A stretch of DNA of 64,000 nucleotides. Source: JAZSMJ01 sp045535815. GTDB lineage: Bacteria; Bacillota; Clostridia; Oscillospirales; CAG-272. The notes under the pieces are model-generated. The model was not told where the DNA came from, searched no databases, and worked only from the letters and a program-made list of their open reading frames with translations. Positions 11,038 to 19,060 of this stretch are shown here, one piece after another (within the stretch, counting starts at the first letter, position 1; each line of letters opens with the position of its first letter). The stretch is taken from contig JAZSMJ010000010.1 in NCBI GenBank assembly GCA_045535815.1, positions 15,704 to 79,703 of the forward strand, read 5' to 3'. The position numbers and the translations under genes were made by a program.

Positions 11038-12027
11038 ATGAAAAATACAAAAAGAATTCTTAGTCTCTGCCTCGTAGCCGTAATGATGCTCACGCTTGCA
11101 CTTCCCGCAATGGCAGCCGGCGGAAATATCACTCAGATCGGCGGTTATTTCTCACAGCAGGGAAATCAGGCAAACAATACGAATACGAGCAACACACATA
11201 CAATATATATAGCTGATTCCAAAAACGGTCTTATCTCTTCCGATAAGCAGGCTACCTCTGAGAAGGAAGCTATCGTCGTTGAAGCAGGTGCAGACCAGAC
11301 TGTATATATCATTGCAGCTGCAGGCTACGAAGTTGTTGACGTTAAGATCGACGGCAAGAGCGTAGGTGCAGTTACCGAATATACCTTTGAAAAGGTTATG
11401 AAGGATCACAACATCGAAGCAAAGTTTGCTAAGATAGGTGATACTGTAGTTGAGGATACTGAGGAAGAAGGTCTTCCTTTCACAGACGTTGCAAAGGACG
11501 ATTGGTTCTACGATGCAGTTGAATATGTTTACGGCAAGGGTCTTATGATTGGTAACAACGCAGAGGGAACTCTGTTTGATCCCGACGTAATACTCAACAG
11601 AGCAATGCTCGCAACCGTACTCTACAGAATCGAGGGTCAGCCCGAGGTTGAGTTCAAGGGTGCATTTGATGACGTTCCCGAAGGCGAATGGTATTCCGCT
11701 CCTGTTGAATGGGCGGCAGATCTTGAGATCGTTCTCGGCTTTGGCGACGGTAACTTCAAGCCTACCGACGAGCTCACACGTGAGCAGGCAATGGCAATGC
11801 TTAACAGATACGCAGCTTACAAGGGATACAAGACATCTGCAAATGAAGACGTTTCTGAGGCTATAATCTCTGATTGGGCAGTAGAAAACGTTGAATGGGC
11901 AGTTGAGTACGGCATCATCTACCTCGGCGAAGAGGGCGAAATTGCAGGCTTTGACGCAACAGCTGATATCAGCCGTGCGGAAATGGCATATGCACTTGCA
12001 CAGTTCTCAGCTGAATATATTGACTGA
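11038..12027 (+). CDS. SLH-domain cell-surface protein
   Basis: A 329-residue exported protein. Start ATG 11038 follows GAGGAGG. Residues 1-27 form a signal peptide ending ALPAMA. A middle segment (about 65-130, with AGYEVVDVKIDG) resembles an InlB-type bacterial repeat. From about residue 146 there are three S-layer homology domains (FTDVAKDDWFYDAV; FDDVPEGEWYSAPV; a third starting near DWAVENVEWAV), which in this family bind pyruvylated secondary wall polymers. It lies directly downstream of the giant Ig-repeat protein with only a hairpin between, so it may anchor or organise that protein at the wall; this pairing is inference. Confidence 0.9.
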   Translation: MKNTKRILSLCLVAVMMLTLALPAMAAGGNITQIGGYFSQQGNQANNTNTSNTHTIYIADSKNGLISSDKQATSEKEAIVVEAGADQTVYIIAAAGYEVVDVKIDGKSVGAVTEYTFEKVMKDHNIEAKFAKIGDTVVEDTEEEGLPFTDVAKDDWFYDAVEYVYGKGLMIGNNAEGTLFDPDVILNRAMLATVLYRIEGQPEVEFKGAFDDVPEGEWYSAPVEWAADLEIVLGFGDGNFKPTDELTREQAMAMLNRYAAYKGYKTSANEDVSEAIISDWAVENVEWAVEYGIIYLGEEGEIAGFDATADISRAEMAYALAQFSAEYID

Positions 12028-12044
12028 TAAATAATCAAACAAAT

Positions 12045-12076
12045 GCGACCTGCTTTACAGCAGGTCGCTGTTTTGT
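12045..12076 (+). terminator. Rho-independent terminator after SLH gene
   Basis: GCGACCTGCT, loop TTAC, AGCAGGTCGC, then TGTTTTGTTT. It lies between convergent SLH and feoB genes and probably serves the plus strand. Nearly the same stem occurs after the GH32 gene. Confidence 0.85.
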
Positions 12077-12105
12077 TTGGTGGCGGTGGCTTGCTGCAGC
12101 CGTTT

Positions 12106-14238
12106 TTATATCGCAAGATTATAAATAAAATTAAAGCATAGGCAGAGGAGTATGCCGATGGCTGTCGGTATAATAGCTGCAAGGGCGGTCCATTTGAGGC
12201 TGCCCGTTTCCTTTTTAATTGTCATAAGAGTGGTGGCGCAGGGCCAGTGAAGCATAAAGAATATTAAAACGCAAACGGCGGTTTTTATGCTCCAGCCGTT
12301 TGATATAAGTATGGCTTTCATCTCATCAAAGCCGGCAAGCTGAGTGAGTGACGAGCCTGAGGTGTATGCCATAATTATGATAGGGATAACTATCTCGTTT
12401 GCAGGTAGCCCCAGTATAAATGCGGTAAGTATAACTCCGTCAAGCCCGAGATGTGAGGCTATGGGATCAAGAAAAGACGATACGGTATGAAGAAGACTTG
12501 CATCTCCGATCTTAACTGCGGTCAAAAACCATATTATAATTCCTGCAGGAACCGATGCAGTTATTGCTCTGCCCAGAACGAAAACGGTGCGGTCAAATAC
12601 CGAGCGGATCAAAACGTTTACAACGTCGGGCATACGGTAGGGCGGCATTTCAATCATAAACGACGAGGGTATGCCCTTCAAAACGGTAGACGACAAAAGC
12701 CCGGTGACCGCAAACGATATCGCTATTCCCAAAATGATTATTAAAGTGAGGATAACGGAGGCAGTAATGCTTGAGGGAATACCGCTTGTGCGCCATACGA
12801 GAAACATAGTGATGACCGATATAAGAGCAGGAAATTTGCCGTTGCAGGGTATAAAGCTGTTTGTCAAAATGGCGAGCAAGCGCTCTCTTTTTGAATCTAT
12901 TATCCTGCATCCGACCACGCCTGCGGCGTTGCAGCCGAATCCCATACACATGGTGAGTGCCTGCTTTCCGCAAGCCTTGCATTTCTGAAAGGGAAGGTCG
13001 AGATTGTATGCAATTCTCGGAAGGTAGCCTACGTCCTCAAGCAGTGTGAAAAGAGGAAAAAATATTGCCATAGGCGGAAGCATTACCGATACTACCCACG
13101 CAGGCACACGGTATATGCCGTTTATTATAAAATCGCATATAATGGGCGGTAGAGATGTTCTTTCAAGAGATATTTCAAGATAATGCTGAAACCCGAACAA
13201 AAGATATGAAAGCGCCTCTGATATATAGTTTGCCCCCGATATTGTCAGCCACAGTATGAGCATCAAAAGAGCAGCCATTATGGGATATGCAGTCAGCTTA
13301 CCGGTAAGGATACGGTCGATCCTTCTGTCTCTGTCATGGGACGCTCCTTCTTTATAAGACGTAACACCCTCGCACAGCCTCTCGGCGCTCAAAACAGTGC
13401 TCTGAGCTATTATATCCGATATGCTGCCGTATTCACCTTCAAGCCTTTTCTTTTCTTCTGACAGTATGCTTTTAAGCTCACTTACAGACTGCAGATCAAC
13501 GCCGTATAAGCTGCTTATTTGCGTTATAAAGCTCTCGTCGCCCTCAAGCAGCCTGAGAGCTGTAAACGTCCCATCAAGCTTTTGATAAGCTCCCAAGGGA
13601 AGGGCAGCGGTAATCCTTTCAATAGCAGACTGTATATACGGCGGATATTCAATGGGCGCAGAGATTTTTGCATTATCGTCGGACACTATGGAATCGATAG
13701 CAGAGATGATACCGTCAAGCGATTTCCTGTCTCTTGCGCTGGTCGGTATTACGGGTATGCCAAGCCTTTCGGATAACAGAGCGGTGTCAATGATTATTCC
13801 CCTTCGCTTTGCTTGATCCATAAGATTTACGCAGATAATGACGGGATGTCTTGCCTGCATTATCTGAAGCGCAAGGTTTATATTGCGCTCAAGACAGGTC
13901 GCATCGCAGATCACCACAGTTGCATCGCTATCTCCAAAACATATGAAATCCCGTGCCACCTCTTCCTCTGCTGAGCGTGCGCTGAGGGAATAAGTGCCTG
14001 GGGTATCAACGAAAATATAGCTTTGATCATTCCTTTTGCAGATCCCGCATGCGCTCGATACAGTTTTGCCCGGCCAGTTTCCCGTGTGCTGATCCATTCC
14101 TGTAAGTGCGTTGAAGATCGAGCTTTTGCCAACGTTCGGATTGCCTGCCAGGGCTATTATTTTATCGGAGGGAGATGAGCGCCCGGTAAGTATCTCCGAG
14201 AGGGTGTGAGCCCCTACCGAGTGATTCGTAAGACCCAT
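12106..14238 (-). CDS. feoB: Ferrous iron transporter FeoB
   Basis: A 710-residue inner-membrane Fe(II) transporter of usual length. The N-terminal G domain shows G1 GNPNVGKSS (residues 32-40), G3 DTPGTYSL and a G4-type NLMD. A long helical spacer follows, then a polytopic membrane part with the conserved gating region (LPRIAYNLD; CGFGCNAAGV-like CMGFGCNAAGV) and a C-terminal membrane bundle. It starts 2 bp after the feoA stop, with GGAGGG inside the feoA end, so the two are translated as one operon. Iron-dependent repression is expected for this family, but I could not identify a Fur box with confidence. Confidence 0.96.
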   Translation of the reverse strand: MGLTNHSVGAHTLSEILTGRSSPSDKIIALAGNPNVGKSSIFNALTGMDQHTGNWPGKTVSSACGICKRNDQSYIFVDTPGTYSLSARSAEEEVARDFICFGDSDATVVICDATCLERNINLALQIMQARHPVIICVNLMDQAKRRGIIIDTALLSERLGIPVIPTSARDRKSLDGIISAIDSIVSDDNAKISAPIEYPPYIQSAIERITAALPLGAYQKLDGTFTALRLLEGDESFITQISSLYGVDLQSVSELKSILSEEKKRLEGEYGSISDIIAQSTVLSAERLCEGVTSYKEGASHDRDRRIDRILTGKLTAYPIMAALLMLILWLTISGANYISEALSYLLFGFQHYLEISLERTSLPPIICDFIINGIYRVPAWVVSVMLPPMAIFFPLFTLLEDVGYLPRIAYNLDLPFQKCKACGKQALTMCMGFGCNAAGVVGCRIIDSKRERLLAILTNSFIPCNGKFPALISVITMFLVWRTSGIPSSITASVILTLIIILGIAISFAVTGLLSSTVLKGIPSSFMIEMPPYRMPDVVNVLIRSVFDRTVFVLGRAITASVPAGIIIWFLTAVKIGDASLLHTVSSFLDPIASHLGLDGVILTAFILGLPANEIVIPIIIMAYTSGSSLTQLAGFDEMKAILISNGWSIKTAVCVLIFFMLHWPCATTLMTIKKETGSLKWTALAAIIPTAIGILLCLCFNFIYNLAI

Positions 14239-14240
14239 AT

Positions 14241-14483
14241 TCAGCCCTCCTCTCCGAAAACGAGTATGCTTTTACAATCGTCGCACCTCAAAGCAATAAC
14301 CGCACCTCGTACAAGCAGGGCTATCGGATCCTTCATGGGACTTACACCTACACAGCGTACACTTGTGTTTTCTATAAGTCCGATATCGTAAAGCCGCTTT
14401 TTCATACTGCCGTCCAAGCATATTTTTGATATTATCACGCTCTGCCCCGGCTTTATCATATCAAGCGAGGAGATGTTGTTCAT
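14241..14483 (-). CDS. feoA: FeoA-family SH3-like iron transport protein
   Basis: An 80-residue cytoplasmic protein of the FeoA/SH3-like beta-barrel family, thought to modulate FeoB. Start ATG at 14483 (MNNISSLDMIKPG) is favoured because AAAAGGA sits about 9 bp upstream; a TTG at 14492 falls too close to it. Typical FeoA features are KPGQSVIISKI, the DIGLIENTSVRC segment and IALRCDDCKSILV. It is the first gene of the feoAB operon and is divergent from the pectinase-like gene. Confidence 0.9.
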   Translation of the reverse strand: MNNISSLDMIKPGQSVIISKICLDGSMKKRLYDIGLIENTSVRCVGVSPMKDPIALLVRGAVIALRCDDCKSILVFGEEG

Positions 14484-14590
14484 AAAATTCAATCCTTTTG
14501 ATTTTGTTTTGCTTATAATAGTTTATTCGCTATCTTCTGATGGTGTTACCGATGCCGAAAAGGTCAAAATTTAAAAAAATTCAATAATTG

Positions 14591-14653
14591 CGAACTTTAT
14601 GTTAAATTAGCGGACATTTTGCTAAATACAAAATCTGTTTTCGGAGTTATAAT
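14591..14653 (+). promoter_or_regulatory. Operator direct repeats plus -10 box upstream of beta-helix/GH95 operon
   Basis: Two direct repeats exactly 20 bp apart, CGAACTTTATGTTAAATTA (14591-14609) and CGGACATTTTGCTAAATAC (14611-14629), sit just upstream of TATAAT (14648-14653). There is no good -35 hexamer; the second repeat covers its place. Head-to-tail sites about two turns apart overlapping -35 are typical of AraC-type activators. A near-identical 19-mer lies before the sugar-binding gene at 36.7 kb. Confidence 0.65.
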
Positions 14654-14714
14654 AAAGATGGATAGGTGGATTTTTTAAATTTACTCTGACAATTTTTTTA
14701 TGGAGGATCGGAAT

Positions 14715-16124
14715 ATGAAAACTATATTCGGTACTTGTGATAAAATACAGGGCGAGGGCGATAAGCTTTATGCCAAGATCAAAGGTATAGTAAAGCCCGA
14801 GCTCGAAGAAAAAGAATACGTAAGTATGCTCGATTATATGGGCTATGCAAGACAGAAGGAGTTTGAGGGTCAGACTGTTACTGACTACATACTTCCCATT
14901 CAGATGGCACTCAACGCAAATCTGAGCGTCTATATCCCCAAGATGGATACACCCGTATACATAAGTGAGGGAATTACCTTAAATAGCGGAAATACTCTTA
15001 AGGTCCACCCCGAAACGAGAATAGTATTTATGGCTGACGGCGTAATGCTTCACAACAGAAACGTTATGGACGGTCACTATAATTACGTAGAGCCGGGGGT
15101 TCACAGCGACCGAGACGTTTGTGTTATCGGCGGTATCTGGGAGGCTCCCAAGACCAAGATAATAGGCGAGAGACAGGCAGAGGGATACCTTGGCTATCTC
15201 GGATGCGACTCGCTCTTTTTGCTCCACAACGTAATAAACGTCAGAATGGAGCATCTTAAGATAGCTCACACAAAGCGTATGGGCGTTATGATAGGCAACT
15301 GCGATAACTTTATGGTTCAGGATATCGAGTTTGAGGACGCAGCACGTGACGGTATTCACGTTGAAGGTCCCGCATGGAACGGAATCATCCGTGACCTTCG
15401 CGGTAAGGTGGGTGACGACCTCGTTGCGCTCAACGCCTGGGACTGGACTAACTCTTCGCTTACCTTCGGTGCTATCCACGACGTTATAGTTGAGGATATA
15501 TGGGCAGAGCCCGGATATCTGTGGTCTGAGATGAGACTCCATCCCGGAAACTACACCATTCCTACCGGAAGAGTTATTCAGTGCCCGGTATATAACATAG
15601 TTTTCAAGAACGTACACGGTATTCACACCGTTAAGTTCTACAATCAGCCTAACCTTATGCCCGGCTACAACTTCGATAAGAGCTTCGGCCTTGGCGAGAT
15701 CAACAACGTTTACTTTGATAACGTCACGTTTGACTATTATCCGCTTAATCAGTACTACACACAGAAGGATGCCTGCATAGAGGTGCACGCAGACTGCTTC
15801 AACCTTAACTTCAAGAATATAAAGGTCAACTATCCGCTTGCGGACAAGGATCACGATAATTACAGATTTATCGCTGTAGGTCCTATCTCGGCAACCTGGA
15901 AGATAAACGATAATCCTGACGATTGGTTCGATTTCTTCGATCCCGACAGCAACTGCCACGTTGACAGGATCACACTTGAAAACGTTACGGTAAACGGAGA
16001 GGCTTGCAAGGATATCGACAAGCTCCTTCTCGTAAGACATCAGACGGTTAACCCCGATTATCCCAACACCACTCCCGCAGGCGGTACGGGCTTCGGCGTA
16101 GTTAAGGAAATTTACATAGACTGA
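14715..16124 (+). CDS. Right-handed beta-helix (pectinase-fold, GH28-like) protein
   Basis: A 469-residue protein probably acting on a plant or host polysaccharide. Start ATG 14715 follows GGAGG (14702-14706). Its short-period strands (for example DSLFLLHNVINVRMEHLKI, MVQDIEFEDAARDGIHVEG, VKFYNQ) fit a pectin-lyase-like solenoid. The segments DGIHVEG and GDDLVALN resemble the Asp-bearing loops of GH28 polygalacturonases, though the usual GHG motif is not obvious, so the exact activity is open. No signal peptide is seen, so it is likely cytoplasmic and acts on imported oligosaccharides. It is followed 31 bp later by a GH95 gene in the same orientation. Confidence 0.75.
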   Translation: MKTIFGTCDKIQGEGDKLYAKIKGIVKPELEEKEYVSMLDYMGYARQKEFEGQTVTDYILPIQMALNANLSVYIPKMDTPVYISEGITLNSGNTLKVHPETRIVFMADGVMLHNRNVMDGHYNYVEPGVHSDRDVCVIGGIWEAPKTKIIGERQAEGYLGYLGCDSLFLLHNVINVRMEHLKIAHTKRMGVMIGNCDNFMVQDIEFEDAARDGIHVEGPAWNGIIRDLRGKVGDDLVALNAWDWTNSSLTFGAIHDVIVEDIWAEPGYLWSEMRLHPGNYTIPTGRVIQCPVYNIVFKNVHGIHTVKFYNQPNLMPGYNFDKSFGLGEINNVYFDNVTFDYYPLNQYYTQKDACIEVHADCFNLNFKNIKVNYPLADKDHDNYRFIAVGPISATWKINDNPDDWFDFFDPDSNCHVDRITLENVTVNGEACKDIDKLLLVRHQTVNPDYPNTTPAGGTGFGVVKEIYID

Positions 16125-16155
16125 TAAATTATTGTATATACAAAGGAGAAAAACA

Positions 16156-18600
16156 ATGAAAAGAGGAATGACTGTTTTAACTCCGGCTAATGACTGGAGA
16201 GAAGCACTTCCCGTCGGTGACGGTTCCCTCAGTGCTATGGTCTACGGAAGCATTACTCCCGAGACCGTTATGTTCAACCACGATATGCTTTGGTACGGTG
16301 GAGATACTATAGACCTCCCCGACTTCTCAGCTGAGTTTGAGAAGGTAAGAGAGCTCGGATATGCAGGTAAGATGCAGGAAGCAAACGACTATATCCCCGA
16401 TCTTATGAGAAAGAATAACGTATTCGGCGGTCAGCATACCTATCATCCCGCTTTTGATATGAAGATCAAGTCCGAGCAGAAGGTTGGATTCTCCAACTAC
16501 AGACGTTATCTTGACTTCTCAAAGGGTGAAACTCTCGTTACGTGGAACGACGGCGACGTTCGTTATGAGAGAAGATTCTTCATCTCAAGAGTAAAGCATA
16601 TAGGTGCTTTCAAGTTTACAGCAGGCGGCAATCTTCTTGACGCTGCATTCCAGCTCTGTGAGCACAACCTTTACGACTCTCTCGACCACGGCGGAGGAAA
16701 CCACGACGTTCTTAAGGAGCTCTTCCAGTTCGAAACAAGATTTGAGGGCGACAAGCTCTATATCAACGTAAAGGGCTCTTACGGCGGAGATTACGGTGCA
16801 GTTCTTAAGATATTCCCCGGTGAAGGAACTATAAGCTACAAGAATGATACAACTTGGACACAGCAGATGTCCTCTCTTCCCATGCTTTGGGGTCTCGACC
16901 TTGAAAAGAGAGCTTCTCTCTACGTTACAGGCTCAAAGAACGTAACGGCTACTATCGCTATGTACGTTCGTACAGCCGATGCCGCAGCAGAGCAGAAGAA
17001 GCTCGCTGATATGCTCGATTCCATCGGCGGCGATTACGATGCACTCCTTGCAGAGCATATCGCTCTTCACGGTGAAATATTCGACAGACTCGCACTTGAC
17101 CTCACAACAGAGCATATGTACGAGGGCGAGGATTCCAACGATATGCTTCTTCTCGACGCATATCAGGGTAAGGCATCCGGTAACCTCATCGTTAAGATGT
17201 TTGATTACGGCCGTTACCTCCTTATGACATCCTCAAACGAAAGCGGACTTCCGCCTACACTTCAGGGTAACCACAACGGTGACTATTTCCCTGCATGGCA
17301 GTCCTTCTACGTACATAACGAAAATACCCAGATGTTCTACTGGCAGGCGCTCAACGGACGTATGCCTGAGGTTATGGGTGCTATGTTCAAGTTCTTTGAA
17401 GACAGAATGGATGACTTCAGAAAGAACGCTCACAATCTCTTTAACTGCCGCGGTATATTCATTCCGCTCGTAACAGACGAGCTTCACGGTCTTATGAATA
17501 TCCCTGCACCTCACGAGATAAGCTTCACGGGTGTTGCTCCCTGGATAGCAGCTCACTTCTATGACTACTACCTCTTTACAGGAGACAAGAAGTTCCTTGA
17601 AGAAAGAGCAGTTCCGTTTATGGAAGAGGTAGCACTCTTCTATGAGGATTATCTTATAGAGGATAAGGACGGATACTACACAGTATTCCCCTCCAACTCT
17701 CCCGAAAACGCACCCAGAAACAGCTTCCCCGAGGACACAGACCTTTCTATCGTTATGAACCCCGGTATTCCTACCACATTCAACTCCACGATAGATACAG
17801 CACTCGTAAGAGAAAGCTATACCAACCTTATCAATGCGTATAAGATTCTCGGCATAAAGGAAGACAAGCAGGCTCAGTATGCAGAAATGCTCAAGAAGGT
17901 AAGACCCTTCAGAATCAATGAAGACGGCGCACTTGCCGAGTGGATCCCCGAGGATCACCTCGATAACTACGCTCACCGTCACCTCAGCCACATCTATCCT
18001 CTCTTCCCCGGATTCCAGATCACCGAAGAGGACAACAAGGAGCTGTTTGAGAGCGTAAGAAAGGCTGTTGAAAAGAGACTTGAATTCGGTCTTACAGCAC
18101 AGACAGGTTGGTCACTCGTTCACCTTGCAAACATCTACGCACGTCTCCACGACGGTGAAAGCTGTGCAAGATGCTTCGACCTCCACACAAGAACCTGCGT
18201 TGGACGTAACCTCTTTGCATATCATAACGACTACCGTAACATGGGCGTATCGCTTATGATCATCTTCGGTAGAAGCAATCCTTACCAGATCGACTCCAAC
18301 ATGGGCTTCACAGCATCCATTATTGAAATGCTCCTTTCATCCGATACGAGCAACAACGTAAGAATTGCTCAGGCACTTCCCAAGGAATGGAAGTCCGGTA
18401 AGATCGAAAAGGTTGCAACACGTTGCGGATGTGACTGTACGGTAAGCTGGGCAGACGGCAAGATCGATACTGTTATCGAAGCAAGAGATACGAGAAAGAT
18501 CCACGTTATCCTTCCTTACGAATATAAGTATAACGGCGCTAAGGAATTCGATCTCGATATCGAAGCAGGCAAGACCTACACAATTACAGCTACTAAGTAA
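16156..18600 (+). CDS. Glycoside hydrolase family 95 enzyme (alpha-L-fucosidase/galactosidase type)
   Basis: An 814-residue enzyme without signal peptide. Start ATG 16156 follows AAAGGAG (16142-16148); an upstream in-frame ATG at 16132 has no site. The N-terminal beta-sandwich carries the family signature REALPVGDGSLSAMVYG and YRRYLDFSKGE. The (alpha/alpha)6 region has LPPTLQGNHNGDYFPAW, then HNENTQMFYW whose Asn-x-Asn matches the catalytic-site asparagines of GH95, HRHLSHIYPLFPG, and TGWSLVHLANIYARL. GH95 removes 1,2-linked alpha-L-fucose or alpha-L-galactose, fitting xyloglucan, mucin or milk glycan use. It forms an operon with the preceding beta-helix gene under the repeat-type operator. 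Confidence 0.9.
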   Translation: MKRGMTVLTPANDWREALPVGDGSLSAMVYGSITPETVMFNHDMLWYGGDTIDLPDFSAEFEKVRELGYAGKMQEANDYIPDLMRKNNVFGGQHTYHPAFDMKIKSEQKVGFSNYRRYLDFSKGETLVTWNDGDVRYERRFFISRVKHIGAFKFTAGGNLLDAAFQLCEHNLYDSLDHGGGNHDVLKELFQFETRFEGDKLYINVKGSYGGDYGAVLKIFPGEGTISYKNDTTWTQQMSSLPMLWGLDLEKRASLYVTGSKNVTATIAMYVRTADAAAEQKKLADMLDSIGGDYDALLAEHIALHGEIFDRLALDLTTEHMYEGEDSNDMLLLDAYQGKASGNLIVKMFDYGRYLLMTSSNESGLPPTLQGNHNGDYFPAWQSFYVHNENTQMFYWQALNGRMPEVMGAMFKFFEDRMDDFRKNAHNLFNCRGIFIPLVTDELHGLMNIPAPHEISFTGVAPWIAAHFYDYYLFTGDKKFLEERAVPFMEEVALFYEDYLIEDKDGYYTVFPSNSPENAPRNSFPEDTDLSIVMNPGIPTTFNSTIDTALVRESYTNLINAYKILGIKEDKQAQYAEMLKKVRPFRINEDGALAEWIPEDHLDNYAHRHLSHIYPLFPGFQITEEDNKELFESVRKAVEKRLEFGLTAQTGWSLVHLANIYARLHDGESCARCFDLHTRTCVGRNLFAYHNDYRNMGVSLMIIFGRSNPYQIDSNMGFTASIIEMLLSSDTSNNVRIAQALPKEWKSGKIEKVATRCGCDCTVSWADGKIDTVIEARDTRKIHVILPYEYKYNGAKEFDLDIEAGKTYTITATK

Positions 18601-18615
18601 TATAACAAAATTTAA

Positions 18616-18645
18616 ACGGCAGTCAGAAATGACTGCCGTTTTTTG
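18616..18645 (+). terminator. Terminator of beta-helix/GH95 operon
   Basis: ACGGCAGTCA, loop GAAA, TGACTGCCGT, then TTTTT, 15 bp after the GH95 stop. Confidence 0.9.
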
Positions 18646-18654
18646 TGATGAAGA

Positions 18655-18945
18655 GATAGCCCTCTCACCTGCTTTGCAGGAGGACCAAAGGGGAGTCTTG
18701 GTTTAGGTGCGAACATAGAAAAAGCCTCCCTGCGGAGGGAGGTGGCATTTGCGAAGCAAATGACGGAAGGAGAAATGCGAGCAGGAAATCTTTAGGTAAC
18801 ACAAACAATGATTGTAACATCTATTCCTTTACACACGATGGCTCCCTCAGTCTTTTTTGCTTTGCAAAAAATCCAGCTCCCTCCCGGAGGGAGCCTAACG
18901 GCGGCAGCAAGCCACCGCCCTACGACAGAGATAGTGAATAGTGAA
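18655..18945. repeat. Intergenic palindromic repeat element (MITE/REP-like)
   Basis: A 290-bp gene-free stretch with two related ends in opposite orientation. The left end is GCCTCCCTGCGGAGGGAGGT followed by GGCATTTGCGAAGCAAATGACGG (split here as hairpins CTCCC/GGGAG and ATTTGC/GCAAAT). The right end is GGCTCCCTCAGTC, TTTTTTGC/GCAAAAAA, then GCTCCCTCCCGGAGGGAGC. Each end has a GGAGGGAG hairpin next to a loop of the TTTGC-GCAAA type. This style of element is, from memory, scattered in many Ruminococcaceae genomes. A leftover GAATAGTGAATAG direct repeat follows near 18935. Confidence 0.75.
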
Positions 18946-18967
18946 TAGGTATTTGTTATTTGCAAAA

Positions 18968-19003
18968 AAACACTGACCTCGGTGTTTGAGGTCAGTGTTT
19001 ATT
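18968..19003 (-). terminator. Terminator of ABC exporter operon
   Basis: AAACACTGACCTC, loop GGTGTTT, GAGGTCAGTGTTT; read on the minus strand the stem is followed by a T-run. It lies 58 bp beyond the stop of the second ABC gene. Confidence 0.85.
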
Positions 19004-19060
19004 TAATGTACGTTGTTTGCACAGTAGCTTGTGGAAAGAAAGTTTTTTGTCCAACTTTTT

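Noticed and set aside
14979..16040. 353-codon minus-strand frame opposite the beta-helix gene
   Set aside because: Antisense shadow caused by codon bias; the plus strand has a ribosome binding site, operator and a recognisable fold.
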